From NCBI GenBank assembly GCA_917880885.1, contig OU862907.1:72845072-72909071 (forward strand): a stretch of 64,000 nucleotides of DNA. The letters run 5' to 3'. Shown in pieces: positions 42,948-54,879 of the stretch. The position numbers were made by a program, and so were the translations under genes. How positions within the stretch are numbered: the stretch's first letter is position 1; each line of letters begins with the position of its first letter. The DNA comes from Limnephilus marmoratus (lineage: Eukaryota > Arthropoda > Insecta > Trichoptera > Limnephilidae). The notes beneath the pieces were generated by a model that worked only from the letters and a program-made list of their open reading frames with translations, was not told the DNA's origin and ran no database searches.

Positions 42948-45657
42948 TTAAAATTTTGTTTTAGAACATAAATAAGATTTTTCCGCAGAATGAGTACGCA
43001 TGTGCCGTTTTAAATTTCCTATTTGAGAACATGAATAGTTGCAATTAGAACATGAATATGGTTTTTCTCCAGTATGGGTAAGCGTATGAGTTAATAAAGA
43101 ATTTTTTTCTGAACATAAATAACTGCAGTAGGGACATGAATATGGTTTTTCTCCAGAATGGGTACGCAAGTGCCTGTTTAAATTTCCTATTTGAGAACAT
43201 GAGTAGTTGCAAATGGAACACGAATATGGTTTTTCTCCAGTATGGGTAAGCGTATGATTTAATAAAGATTTTTTTTCTGAACTTGAGTAGCTGCAGTAGG
43301 GACATAAGTAAGGTTTTTTTCCAGAATGGGTACGCATGTGCCTGTTTAAATTTCCTGTTTGAGAACAGGAATAGTTACAGAGGGTACATGATAAAGGTTT
43401 TTCTCTAGTATGTGTGCGCAAGTGCAGTGCTAACGTTAACTCGGGTAAGCAGGAGTAGTTACAAATGGAACATGAGAATGTTTTTTTCCCACGATCCGTC
43501 TTCGGGTCCATTATTAATCCTGAAAAGATGGCAGAAACACTCAGTGAGTAAATAGCTCTAAAATGGAAACACATAATAATTATAAAGGATAATTCAGATA
43601 AACTAAAATCGATTTAACCTGCAGTCTGGGTAAAACTTTCAGAGTCCTCTAGGCCTTCTTTTTTAATATACGGCAGGTTTATGTCTATTTCTATAGTCTC
43701 CACATTCATGCTACCTGGAATGACAAGACAACATCACAATAATATAGCAAGACCTGCGGATAATTAAATTAAACATTACAGTCATTGGTGCAAGTTTTAT
43801 GATTATTTGTGTAAATTATTATATTTTATTGTGAATAAACATTCCGAAATCCGCCACCCTCCTAAGACTCATAATTACCAAAATCATCGCATTGTTTTAT
43901 CAAACACAAACTATCAACCAAAAAAACTGTATCGGTTCAATTAAAAAAGGTACAATATTGTTATTCAGAAAGTAAGAGACAGCCCTCTGTGGTGTAAAAC
44001 TTAAACTATGGGTTTGGATCTTGACTAAACTCTTCCAGTTTCTGTTTCTATAGTAAAGAAGAGCGCTACTTCAAGGTTCAGCACAAAAAGCAGTTTGTTA
44101 TAGTGATATTCCTTTTCTTTAAATCTTGTTTTGTAAACGTAATGGTCTCATTTAAAACTTCCTCGTTCTATTTTATACGCAGAGATATATTTAAAAAGAT
44201 CAGGGGGACCGGGCAAGTCTTTTTCTGAGTAGAATGTGACGATTTTTTAACCGGAGTGATTTATTGAAGTGATTTAAAATCTTAACATATTGTCTAAAAA
44301 TGATTTTTTTTTTTTATTTACAAAAATCATGTGTTGATAATTATTAAAAAGAACATAAGTGCAAAACACACGGGAAAATAGTTGAAGGTTGTCTTTCTTA
44401 GTTCAACAGTTTCCTTGAATCAGCAATATTTGAAAGATAAAATAAAAGGTTCCTGTGTTGAGAGCAGGCGCATTTTAACATAAATAGTTTATAAAGGATA
44501 ACAACAACAATGTTATTTACATTTAGAGTAAAAGTACAAGGACAATCAGCATCGTATCAATGGGTTAGCATGCATTAGGAGGTTCTAAAAATATTGTTGA
44601 TATATGATCTGTCTTTGGTAATGATCCAAAACTTGGTATAAATTATAAGAATTCGGTCGACGTCGGTACAAATTTTAAACTAACAAACAGTATTTATCTA
44701 ACGACTGTGCGGTTGAAATTTAACAATCCGGCTAAGAATACAACTCTGACGCCGGCAGGAGAAGTGAAGGAGGAACACGGGAGGAAAATGCGGGTAGGAA
44801 GGTGGATGACGGGGAAGGTGGAAGGAGAAATCGAGAGAAAAGGGGGATGCGAGAGAGGAACTGGGCGGGAATAAAGACGCTTGAAAGAAACAATTTGTTG
44901 AATTATAATATATTTTTCTAAACATCATATCTCAACATTACGTTCACCCTACATATTAGCATTGTAATGTACTATCGCTTTCAGCTAAGTAGGTACCCAC
45001 CATACTCATAATCTGTAAGAAACATACAACAATATTGTTCTTCAATAACTGTATTATTTGTGTTATTTTATTAAATTGAAAAGTTGGCAACCTCAACACA
45101 GGCTTGAGACCTAGTGAGGTTATTAACTGAATTGAAAACATTAGACCTAGGTACCATGTAAAGAAACAAATAAATAAATAAATTACGTGGCATTGCAACA
45201 TATGCCGGGTACTGGCTGCTTATTTATATAAATAACATTAGATGCCAGCTTTAGGAAGGTTTTTGGCAATAGGAATCGATTCTTGAAAACTCGTCTAAGC
45301 TTTAGAGACAAAATATCAAATTTTTTAAAGTCACTGGAATTATGAGTTCCGAAATCATTTCACAACAAATTTATTGGAGCACAAAAATAAGGGTAACATG
45401 CGTTATCTAATAATCTAAAATTGTTTTGGGAATAGAAAATTTTAGTAGGGATTGCGACCGTCTAAAACATTGTTGTATATTTGATTAAAACAATGCAACT
45501 TACTAGTTGGCTGAACATTCTCCGCATACTGCAAACATTCCTTCTTCACATCCGGGAGGTAGATTTCTATATCCGTATAGGGAATTTCACCTGCGCCTTC
45601 TTCCTGGGAGCCTGGTTCCGCCTCGATAGAAACAATCGCTGGGTTGGGAAGATCCAT
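42948..45657 (-). CDS. C2H2 zinc-finger protein, gene C (three exons, shortened)
   Basis: Predicted protein of about 273 aa. Exon 1 is 45657-45504 ([16 protein letters not shown]...DVKKEC), exon 2 is 43714-43619 and exon 3 is 43519-42948; phases 1/1 join into one frame. Exon 2 is 96 bp instead of 153 bp, an in-frame loss of 19 codons that removes the IKAEPG half but keeps a psi-K-x-E (IKKE). In exon 1 the usual IKVE reads IEAE, losing that lysine. Six C2H2 fingers alternate two types, CS(I/N)[14 protein letters not shown] and CPYCSY.CSEK.SLL.H, with THTGEKPY linkers. This two-finger higher-order repeat differs from A, B and D. The seventh finger is cut short. The exon 2 donor is weak (GCAG|GTTAAA). 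Intron 1 is 1.8 kb. Confidence 0.78.
43715..45503. other. Intron 1 of gene C
   Basis: It is mostly AT-rich. A purine-rich patch at about 44690-44920 (GGAGAAGTGAAGGAGGAACAC..., ending GAAACAATTTGTTGAATT) resembles the interior of the Helitron at 18942-19397 and may be a decayed copy. No exon is recognised inside. Confidence 0.45.
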
Positions 45658-45709
45658 GGCCTAATATAATAATACTAACTAATAGGGTAAAGATTGATAT
45701 TTCATTGTG

Positions 45710-45965
45710 ACAGCGGCCGTAAATCAGCAGTGAACAAACTCATGTACTCTCGTCTGTCACGTGTTAATCTGATTGGTGTTGGGTAGCTCAGTATGTTATC
45801 TCGCGAATGCTGTAGAGACTGATCAATCAATCAATCTTACAATGAACTAGCACCGATTAAGGAGTTCATTTAATCAATATAACAAGAACCTACTTACATA
45901 CAAGGTGAAGTGCGGCGGTCGATTCCAAAGTGTTGAAGAAACGTCACTTGAATAGTAGAAGCGCC
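45710..45965 (-). promoter_or_regulatory. Conserved 5' block upstream of gene C
   Basis: Shared landmarks with the A, D and orphan blocks are GCGGCCGTAAATC (45713), ACTCATGTACTCTCGTCTGTC, TTGGGTAGCTCAGTAT (45778), TACAAGGTGAAGTGCGGCGGTC (45899) and GAAACGTCAC. It lies only about 50 bp from the ATG, closer than in A and D (about 0.65 kb). Confidence 0.55.
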
Positions 45966-46944
45966 TGATTTACTAAACTTTTCTGTGTAAAATATGATTA
46001 TATTTGAAATAACATATTATAAATATAATTATATTTGAAATCGTATATGGTTTTCCAGTTGTTTTTATGTTTTACGATATTATTTTAGACAGGAGCAGAC
46101 TAACAAAAATCACCGCGTGACAAGAAAGCAAAGAAACCGCCGAAAATAGACAATTCCATAGATTAAAGAAAATAATCACAAGAAGCGCCTGAGGTTTCCC
46201 GGTAAGCACTAAACTAAGTACTACGATGTAACGATGGGAACAATCGATGAAATATTATTATTGTGATATTTTTACCATCAATACATTTTATAGATAAATC
46301 GATTCTTGAACAATCGATTATTCTCGCTTATCCATGTCAATAATCATATCGAATACAATCATTTTGAAATGTCATTGCTAGTGGAATCGTTTCTCGCTTA
46401 CCGATGTCAATATTCGTTCGATTACACAGTCCGATGTAATCTTTTTGAAATGTCATGTATCGCATAATATAGCGATACGTCAAAATAACTCGTATTGTTG
46501 ACAACTGAAATATTTTATAGGTATACATTGTTAGCTACCCTAATAAAGCATGTTGTTATAATCATCCCCGCATTCTACATGTAATTGGTGAATTAAGGGC
46601 CCGCTACCCGAATAACAAACGATTTCTTACATATCTCCCTTAAACACATTAAGTTATAAAGCTCTTAAAAAAATATTTGTTATTCTTGAAGATAATTTCG
46701 AGATATTCCTCGTACCGAAACGCAAATTATGTAAAATTCCCTCGATAGAAAAAAAATCGCAAAGTTTGCTCCAAAAATTATTATAAACATGTTTGTCTCG
46801 ACGCCACCTAGCGAGGGATTTAACACTTACAATGTTTCTCTCGCAAAAATAAAGTTGGTTGTTTTCAGGTGGAAAAATATAATAAGCAGTAATTGTTGAA
46901 TGAAACACTAGCATATATTGAATCATTTGGCGGGTACGAGATAA
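45966..46944. other. Unassigned sequence with a local tandem duplication
   Basis: A ~70-bp unit (CTCGCTTA(T/C)C(C/G)ATGTCAATA ... TTTTGAAATGTCAT) occurs twice between about 46320 and 46460. No gene is recognised; the 90-aa open frame at 46926-46654 has no identifiable domain. Confidence 0.4.
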
Positions 46945-47017
46945 GCCGCCATAGCTCAGTGGTCAGAGCAATCGACCGGCAATCGAGAGGACACGGGTTC
47001 AAGTCCCGTTGGCGTCA
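46945..47017 (+). tRNA. tRNA-like sequence (possible tRNA-Ala(GGC) or SINE head)
   Basis: The 73 nt fold as a cloverleaf: acceptor GCCGCCA/TGGCGTC with one mismatch, D arm with TAGCTCAGTGGTCAGAGC, anticodon stem ATCGA/TCGAG with one mismatch, loop CCGGCAA, and T arm ACGGG-TTCAAGT-CCCGT. The anticodon would be GGC, but position 33 is C instead of the invariant T, and GGC Ala tRNAs are not expected in eukaryotes. A tRNA pseudogene or SINE head is more likely. Confidence 0.5.
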
Positions 47018-47305
47018 TGTATCTTTTCTCGGAAGATTTTTCAATGTGGATGAGTGTTTCAGGCTGATAATTATTGCTTATAATAATTGTTACCCTTTGT
47101 GCTATACATAAAAAAATCTTGTCTTCAAAACGTTAGTTTTACAATTAAAAATAATAATAAACATGTTTGTTTCAGTCGTCTTACAAGTTATATATACGAA
47201 AAAATTTTCAGTTTTTCTTTAAATGCTGTTAAAGACAATGCCCGCGAGATTTTTACTCTATTTTAACCGGGTCATTGTTTTATTTAAACATTTTCACAAT
47301 TTTGG

Positions 47306-48920
47306 CATCGATTTTGTCGGTTTAAAAACTAGCGCGCTCCTCTAAAATTAGTAATTTGTAATTGCATATTTCTCCATCTTTTTCTTTTTGCGGGCGGTTG
47401 CGGCACCATAATACTTTAAGGTGACGATCTACGTTTTCAGTATTAGTTTATAAGTAAAAGATTGCGATGGTGAGATTGTTTTTCACAATTTAAGGTGTAT
47501 TACCCCTTCAAAAATTCGACAATTTTTTTCAGATGGTCAAAATATTTTCGCTTTACAATAAAATGCAAATATTTGGAATATTTCTGAGCACATTCAAAAA
47601 CCAAAAACTGTTTTAGAAAGGTGGTGAAATACGCTTTCAAATTATAGAATTCGAAAAAACATATTATTTTTAAATTATAAAAAATTTGCATACAAACCAT
47701 AAAAAAGATTTCAAAATGGCTCACCTTTTTTCTTTTTCTAACTCAAGTTACCGATAGTAAAAAAAATAAATAGACATAAGTACATATTTTATTAGAAAAT
47801 GTATAACACACACATATTGTAACCTCACTTTTTTGTCGCTCTGTGTAAAAATAATTTGTAAAAAAATCCCGAAGTTACAATTTTTTTTTTTCAATTTGCG
47901 GTTCAAAACTTTGTGTGTACATTTTACTTTTTTGGTGGCTGTTTTTAGATTGGAATATAAAGCGTGGTGTTTTTCCTTTCTAACACCGATTAGAATATAT
48001 TTCTAACTATGATAGTAGTAAGGAGTTACAGCGTTTTATATGAGACCTATGTGCGTTGGGACAAATATAGTCTCCTATGATTAAACGGGCTACTTATGTT
48101 ATTTTGAGATGAAATGCCGTTCGGAAAAATTATTCTGTTACTAAATTATCGGTTCCTTGATATAATAGATATTTTTCAACTAAATATTCAACAATTCAAA
48201 AATGTATTATTACTTAACAAAATATATTTTTTTATTACAATTTCTTAAATTAACATGATAATATATTTTTTTCAAATTATAACCTAGACATTTACGAGAG
48301 TTAAAAACTCGTGTGTAAAGGGGAAAAAATAAAAATTAATAAATAACTAAAAATTATAACTTCCATCCAGTGTGAAGAAAAAAAAACTAAAAAAAATTGT
48401 ACATATAAAAGTGAAAAGATCCTTTTGCATATATGATAATATAAAATTGTTATAAATTATTGAAAATAAAAACAAAAAGTACTAGATATCCTAAAAAGCA
48501 ATAGTATATGATGTATGTTAATTATTGGTTATATGTATACCTAACCGTAAATGTGCATTTAAAATAAAATAATGATTTTCGAAATAATATGACGTTTTTA
48601 TTTGATCCTAAAAGTTTGAATTTTGGGAAGCACCAAAATTCATATTGGGCTAGTAATTACAAATTTATATTTTTTTACTATAGCTACGTTAGATTTTATA
48701 GAAATATGTAATTTGAATTTAATAAAAAGTGTTACCCCATACCATCCGAAATTATTTTGACGAATTAATTCTGTTGCTAAATTTTCCTGGTTATTTTAAT
48801 AATTTAACCATACTAAAAAAACAGAGAGATGTCAATGCATACAACTTTGTACGTAACAATTAAAAAATAAAATGCTTACAGACTCCCAAATTAATGGTAA
48901 ATGTACATATTTAAAAAAAA

Positions 48921-48949
<29 letters not shown>
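47306..48949 (-). other. Non-coding inner part of the right arm
   Basis: Collinear with 18700-21427 inverted. No gene is recognised. It keeps the pre-insertion forms of the left-arm MITE at 20089 (around 48045) and Helitron at 18942 (around 48707). Confidence 0.6.
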
Positions 48950-48951
<2 letters not shown>

Positions 48952-49320
48952 TACCAGGGCTTAGTGTAATCTTTGAAGATGCTGTCTGGAGGGTCTTTTT
49001 AGGAAAGGAAGGAGAGGAGTTCAGGAAGAAAAAGATATTAGAGGTGAGTAGGAATATAGGGGTCAGTGTGTCCAGAAGTGACGGACATAAGAAACCTATG
49101 CCTCCTTCTGCGGTGCAAGGCAATGTTCCGAGAGAGTCCTGTTGGAGAGGTGAAAAAGTCATCCTGAACCATTCTCTTCCGATCTGGCCTGCCACGCAGT
49201 TGGCGGGCAGTCGCATCTGCCGTCAAAATTCCACCTATGCTAAATCACCAAAAGCAGCGAATCATTGGGGGTGACCTATGGCAGGATGTTTTGGTTATCC
49301 AATTACCACCTTCCTACCTC
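48950..49320 (-). repeat. R350 repeat copy 7 (right arm)
   Basis: Inverted duplicate of 18320-18700, with the same truncated tail and (TA)n next to it. Open frames on both strands are shadows shared with the left-arm copy. Confidence 0.82.
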
Positions 49321-49690
49321 CAAAATTGATTCTTAGGTATTATAAAAACATCGTGGTTTTTGTTTAAGATTTATTAATAATAATTATAATAATAAGTTTT
49401 CCATATTTTTTCATAATCACAAAATTTACATGGTAACCTATATTTAATATTTTTACACAACAACGAAAAAAATAGCAAAATGGAGAACTACACCCTAAAG
49501 AGGTTTAAATCAAAATGATTTCAATGAACTTACTTGTATTACAAGAACAACAGTTAGAGCCTTACGCATTCACTGATTATGATTGTGTTAAATTTCTTAG
49601 TAAGAGAGCTCCATAGAAATGTGCCAATAGTAACATAAGTTTCGAAGAAGGAAAAACTGCTGTGACATAATAAAGCATAATTTATTTATA

Positions 49691-52383
49691 TGGAACGGCC
49701 TATCTACCACCACTTTCTGACCCTCAAACATACAGAAACCACTGTGAAGACATCGAAACAATTTCCTCAAAATATTCTCACTCGAAAGTTGTTATCGTTG
49801 GAGATTATAACTTACCAAACCTAACATAGAAAGCAAACAACTGTGGTCTCATCACAAACGAAAGTGAAAACGATCGTGCACGTGAAGTTTTGGACCGGGT
49901 AAACTTTCTAAACTTTCACCAACATAATTTTATATATAATAATAACAATCGCTTATTAGACTTAGCTTTATCAAACTATCCTAAAATATCTGTAGAACTC
50001 TCAAATGACCCACTCCTACCAATAGATAATCACCACCCTCCCCTATACATTAAATTAAATATTAAATGCGATAATGAAAGAATACCTGTACAAAGAGTCC
50101 TAAACTTTAAACGAGCCGACTTCGACTCCATTAACAGCTATCTCTCAAATACAGACTGGTCTTTTTTATCCGATGAAAACATTGATGAATCTATAGACCA
50201 ACTTTATTTAAACTTTTCTAATATTATTGAATCCTATGTACCTTTTTATACACCGAGAAACTATACCTACCCGGTTTGGTTCTCACCAGAGCTTACTGCC
50301 TCTCTTCAGCAAAAAAAGAGTCAACACAAAAAATTCAAACACAGCAAATCCATAAGTGATTATATAATCTTTAGTGAAACCAGGAAAAAATGTAAAGATC
50401 TTTCCAAAAAATGTTACAAAAAGTATATAACCTCTATCGAGGACACTGCCTTTAAATCCAAAAATCTTTGGAAATTTCTTAAAAAAATAAACAATGAAAA
50501 CACAGAATACCCGCCAATAATGCAAATGAACGAAACCAGTGTAAACAATACACAGGACATTGTAAACCTTTTTTCGGATTTCTTCAAAAATGTTTATGAT
50601 GAAGAAACCCCAGATGACAAAACACCTGATTACAAATTTAGCAAGACTACACACTTAACACATTGCCATATCACACAAAAACACTGCGAACAGAAATTAC
50701 TTTCCTTAGACACTGACAAATCCACTGGCCCAGACAACATTCCACCAATATTCCTCAAAAAATGCTCTAATACATTATTTAAACCACTCACATTATTATT
50801 CAACCGTCTCTTGACCCTTGGATACTTTCCAGACCGCTGGAAATCTAGCTTCATTACACCTATCTACAAAAAAGGAGACGACACTAATATAGCCAATTAT
50901 CGCCCCATTTGTATACAGTCAGTACTACCTAAGCTTTTTGAATCACTGGTCCTTGATGAAATCGATCCCAAATTAATAAAATTAATTGACCAAAAACAGC
51001 ACGGTTTTATCAAAGGTAGATCTACCGCAACTAATTTAACAATATTTCAAAATTTCATAACACAATCTTTTGCAGAAAATAAACAAGTCGACTGCATATA
51101 TACAGACTTTTCGAAGGCATTTGACAAAGTATCCCATAAACTACTAATCCAAAAACTATTTGCTCTAGGAATAAGGGATAACATGCTAAAATGGTTTACT
51201 AGCTATTTATTAAATCGTAAACTGTTTGTGAAAATAAAATCATGGATGTCGAAAGCTTTCTGGGCTACTAGTGGCCTACCACAAGGTAGTCACCTTGGCC
51301 CGGTTTTGTTCCTCATTTTCATCAATGATATAACCAATAATTGCTTCAACGATGTCGAGGTATTGCTCTTTGCTGATGACATCAAGCTATACAAGAAAAT
51401 AACTGATGTAAATCATTGCCATATACTTCAGTCAAATATTAGTATGTTTAAAGATTCGTGCGTTCAAAATAATTTATTCTTAAATGTAGAAAAGTGCAAA
51501 ACCTTGACTTTCTTCAGAAATAAAAATCCTGTTTTATTCGAATATTCCATCAATAACACAGCTTTAGAAAGAGTCACGGAAATGAGAGATCTTGGAATTA
51601 TTTTGGATGAAAAACTAAGTTTCGCCAATCATATCCACCAAATTGTAAACAAAGGTATGAAAACACTAGGCTTCGTACTAAGAACAACCAAAAACTTTAA
51701 TTCCATACAAGTCATTAAATTATTATATGTATCTCTAGTTAGAAGCCTAATGCAATATAACTCGGTAGTTTGGTCTCCATCTTACAAAATTCACATTAAT
51801 AACATTGAGCGAATACAAAAAAAAATTTCTGCGTTTTATAAATTTTAAATTAAATATCCCACTAAAAGACTTGAAATATAATTTATTATTAAATGTTTTA
51901 AAAATACACACACTAGAAGAAAGACGTAAAATAAACGACTTAACATTTTTATTCAAAAAACTTAACTCTAAATTTGACTGTTGCGAACTACTGCAACTCA
52001 TAAACTTACGAATACCGACAGTAACTACACGACAAAATACACTATTCTACTGTAGCATTCATAAGCGGAACTACATTGCCCACTCTCCAATACAACGATT
52101 TCACACTATGGGAAATCAGTACTTAGGTGATATTGACATATTTGACATAAACTTGGCGAAATTTGTTGATCTTTTAAAAAACTTATTATTCCAAAACTTT
52201 TCCTAAACCTATCTGTTTTTCTGAAAACCTATGAAATCGCTGTATTTTTGTATTTTTATAACTTGTGTGCTTTTTATCAAATTTTATTTTTATTATTCTG
52301 TATATGTTAAATAATCTGTCATGAATCATTTGTACTACCAAAATGTAAAAGCCCACAAAGCCCAAATAAATAAATAAATATCA
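49691..52383 (+). pseudogene. LINE-beta copy (right arm only), nearly complete ORF2 3' half
   Basis: The element is 5'-truncated inside the endonuclease (KVVIVGDYNLPNLT, then a stop where a Trp codon is usual). A 652-aa frame (49890-51848) encodes LLDLALSNYP, YPVWFSPELTASLQ, STGPDNIPPIFLKKC, YTDFSKAFDKVSHKLL, ATSGLPQGSHLGPVLFLIF, LLFADDIKLYKK (catalytic FADD), NVEKCKTLTFFR and RDLGIILDEKLSF. It is frameshifted in an A run at about 51825 and finishes at 52206. A (TAAA)n tail ends at about 52380. The left arm reads AAATTATTTATATCAACGG-type sequence uninterrupted (about 17950-17985). It is the best-preserved LINE-beta in the window. Confidence 0.9.
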
Positions 52384-52439
52384 ACGGTGTAAATACACCA
52401 TAAACAATGAATACGAAATGACATCAGAGATTCAAGTAC

Positions 52440-53360
52440 CTATATACAAAATTTTATAATACAAATAAGCTAGAATAGTTAAATTTATTACTAATTTAAT
52501 TGAAAATATTTGAGAGCACTTTTGTACCTATCTTCCGTGTAGTTAAAATAGATCCGCCACATCTGCGTATCTATTACTAACTTCATGTAACCTAGGTATA
52601 AGCGAGTGTTCCGAATACTGAGTAATGGTTGGTCCTGGTATTGTTGCATTTAAACAGCATTTAATAACGAGTAGCTCTGGTACATATTTGAAATTCTGAA
52701 GTGAATTGAGTCAAGGCTGTCTATATCACCAGTTACAATTAAGAATATAAATATAAAGAATTATAAAATTATATAATGAATAATACATCACTTTGTTTAA
52801 ACCACTATATTATAAACAATATCTACATGTTTCGATAATAATGATATCTTCATCAGGATAATAAATGTCAAAATAAAGAAAAATAAATGACAAACAAGTA
52901 TCGACAAATTAGAATAAACTATAACATAGACAAAATATTAAAAAGTAGAGGTGATTAATTACTTACAAATCATAAAAATAGTTATACAAAATTAAATATA
53001 AAAATTATTTAAGGAAAAATAAAATTGAATTTAGAAAATAAAAACTTTTAAGAACAAATAATTAAAATAATATTATAATTAGTTGTAAGTATTAATTAGA
53101 AAATACGGCTTAAAAGAAGATGGCTATTTTTAAAAAATGTTTGGTTATTTATAATATTTAATTTACTATTAATGCTTTTTCTAATTTCTAAATTATCCAA
53201 TTGTATATATTTTATATTATTCATTATAGAATTAATGATGCCACAAAGTAATTTTGCGAAGTTTGAAGAAGTACTTATATAATTCTACAATCTGAGAGTT
53301 ATAATAAATTTAATTTTTTCATCAAGTAATGATAGTTTATACTTTCAGGGGGAATACAGA
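52440..53360 (-). mobile_element. Penelope-like terminal-repeat fragment (right-arm copy)
   Basis: Inverted duplicate of 17020-17900. Its hammerhead-like core at 52819-52862 keeps CTGATGA and GAAAC but has two stem II mismatches and one stem I mismatch relative to the left copy. The left-arm MITE (16381-17012) is absent at its outer edge. Confidence 0.45.
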
Positions 53361-53399
53361 GAGATATATATATATATATATATATAATTTTATTTTTTT

Positions 53400-54115
53400 T
53401 ACATTAACTCCACACAGGAGGCTCCTGAGGAAAATAATTTCCCTCAGGGCCTATGTCATCTGAGATGCAGTGTGGAGGGTCTTTTTAAGGAGAGGAAAGA
53501 AATGAACATTGGCCTTGAAGAAACCCATGTCAAAGGAAGGAGGAAACACAGGGGCCGAAAAATCGTGCCACAGCCGAGCTATTGAACACAAGAACGAGTC
53601 GAAGAAGCGACCCGTTCTCATGCGACAATTTTCAACCGTATACAAATGTTGGGCACGCGTTTCACGTGTTTCCAGACTATGCACCGGTGCCGAAGGTATC
53701 AATGATGCTAGTTTCTCAGAGTATCTTCCATTGTAATACCGGTAGAACAAGGATAGCATTCATACCCGACACCTTTGCTCTAAAGATTGCAATCCGTCGG
53801 TTAAGATGGGAAAATCTATCAAACGGAGCGCCTGTTTTTACACAGAGTCGAGGGTATTTTTAAGCTCCAGACCGGAGGTGGCTGCCAAATTCAACCGTTA
53901 GACGTACTTGTGATTTGTACAGGGTTAACAGTTGTGTACTATTAAAGGTTCTGCGGGCCCTGCATAGTACGCTCAGATTTGGGAGGCTGATTTTACTCTA
54001 GCCTCGATGGAGCCCCCATACCTGAGCTGGTCACTTAGAGTTACACCAAGCATATCAATGGATGGCCTGTTCGGAAGATTGCTTCCGTTGAAGGAGACTT
54101 GGTTTTCATTTTGAG
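53400..54115 (-). pseudogene. LINE-gamma fragment, right-arm copy
   Basis: Inverted duplicate of 15641-16345, with the same 5' fusion to R350 and the same stem-loop tail (CCTGAGGAAAATAATTTCCC...). The fragments YNGRYSEKLASLIPSAPVHS and FSAPVFPPSFDMGFFKANVH are readable. Confidence 0.8.
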
Positions 54116-54490
54116 GTAAGGAAGGAGAGGATTTTCTGGGAAGGAATAAGATCTAAGGTTAGTGTGTCCAGAAGTAACGGATGTACGAATCTAACCCTTC
54201 AACAACGTAGCGAGACGATGGGTCGAGAGAATCTGGCTGGACAGGTCAAGATAAGGTCTCCCTCAACCAGTCTCTCATATCCGACCGGCAACGAACTAGG
54301 TAAGCAAAAGTATTCGCCACCAAGACAGAAAAACATCACCCAATGAATCCGGCACCCCTGCTAAGTCAAAAAACGTAGTGAACCTCTTCGAAACACCTAT
54401 GGTAAATGTGTAAGGTTTTCCAAAATAATGATTACTGGGGTTGGCAGTCCCATAACTGCCTCCCAAAGTGAGTAGTAAATGTAAAAATGG
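54116..54490 (-). repeat. R350 repeat copy 8 (right arm)
   Basis: Inverted duplicate of copy 1 (15285-15640), joined to the LINE-gamma fragment at the same point. Confidence 0.75.
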
Positions 54491-54579
54491 AGCAAATTCC
54501 ATAGTTTAGAGAAAGCCACTTATGTGAATGAGTCAACAGGTGGCTCTATACATTTTCCTTAGAAAATTGATATTTGCAG

Positions 54580-54610
<31 letters not shown>

Positions 54611-54879
54611 TAATTTATTTATTGCAACATTTATTATAATTACAGTTTTACAACAAATATATAATTTTTTTTTACAGGTATTTTTTTTTACTACCCTTCC
54701 ATTTAAAGCATTTGCTTGTGTATGGAAGGGGAGTGTACATAAATGCTATTAGTTATAAGTTAGTACTTAAATAATTAATTGTACATAAATATATGTGAGC
54801 TGCAGTATTTGTTTGATAATGGTGTGAATTTTTTTAAAAAAAGAAAGAATGTAATGGAAAACTAAGGATATTTGTAAGA

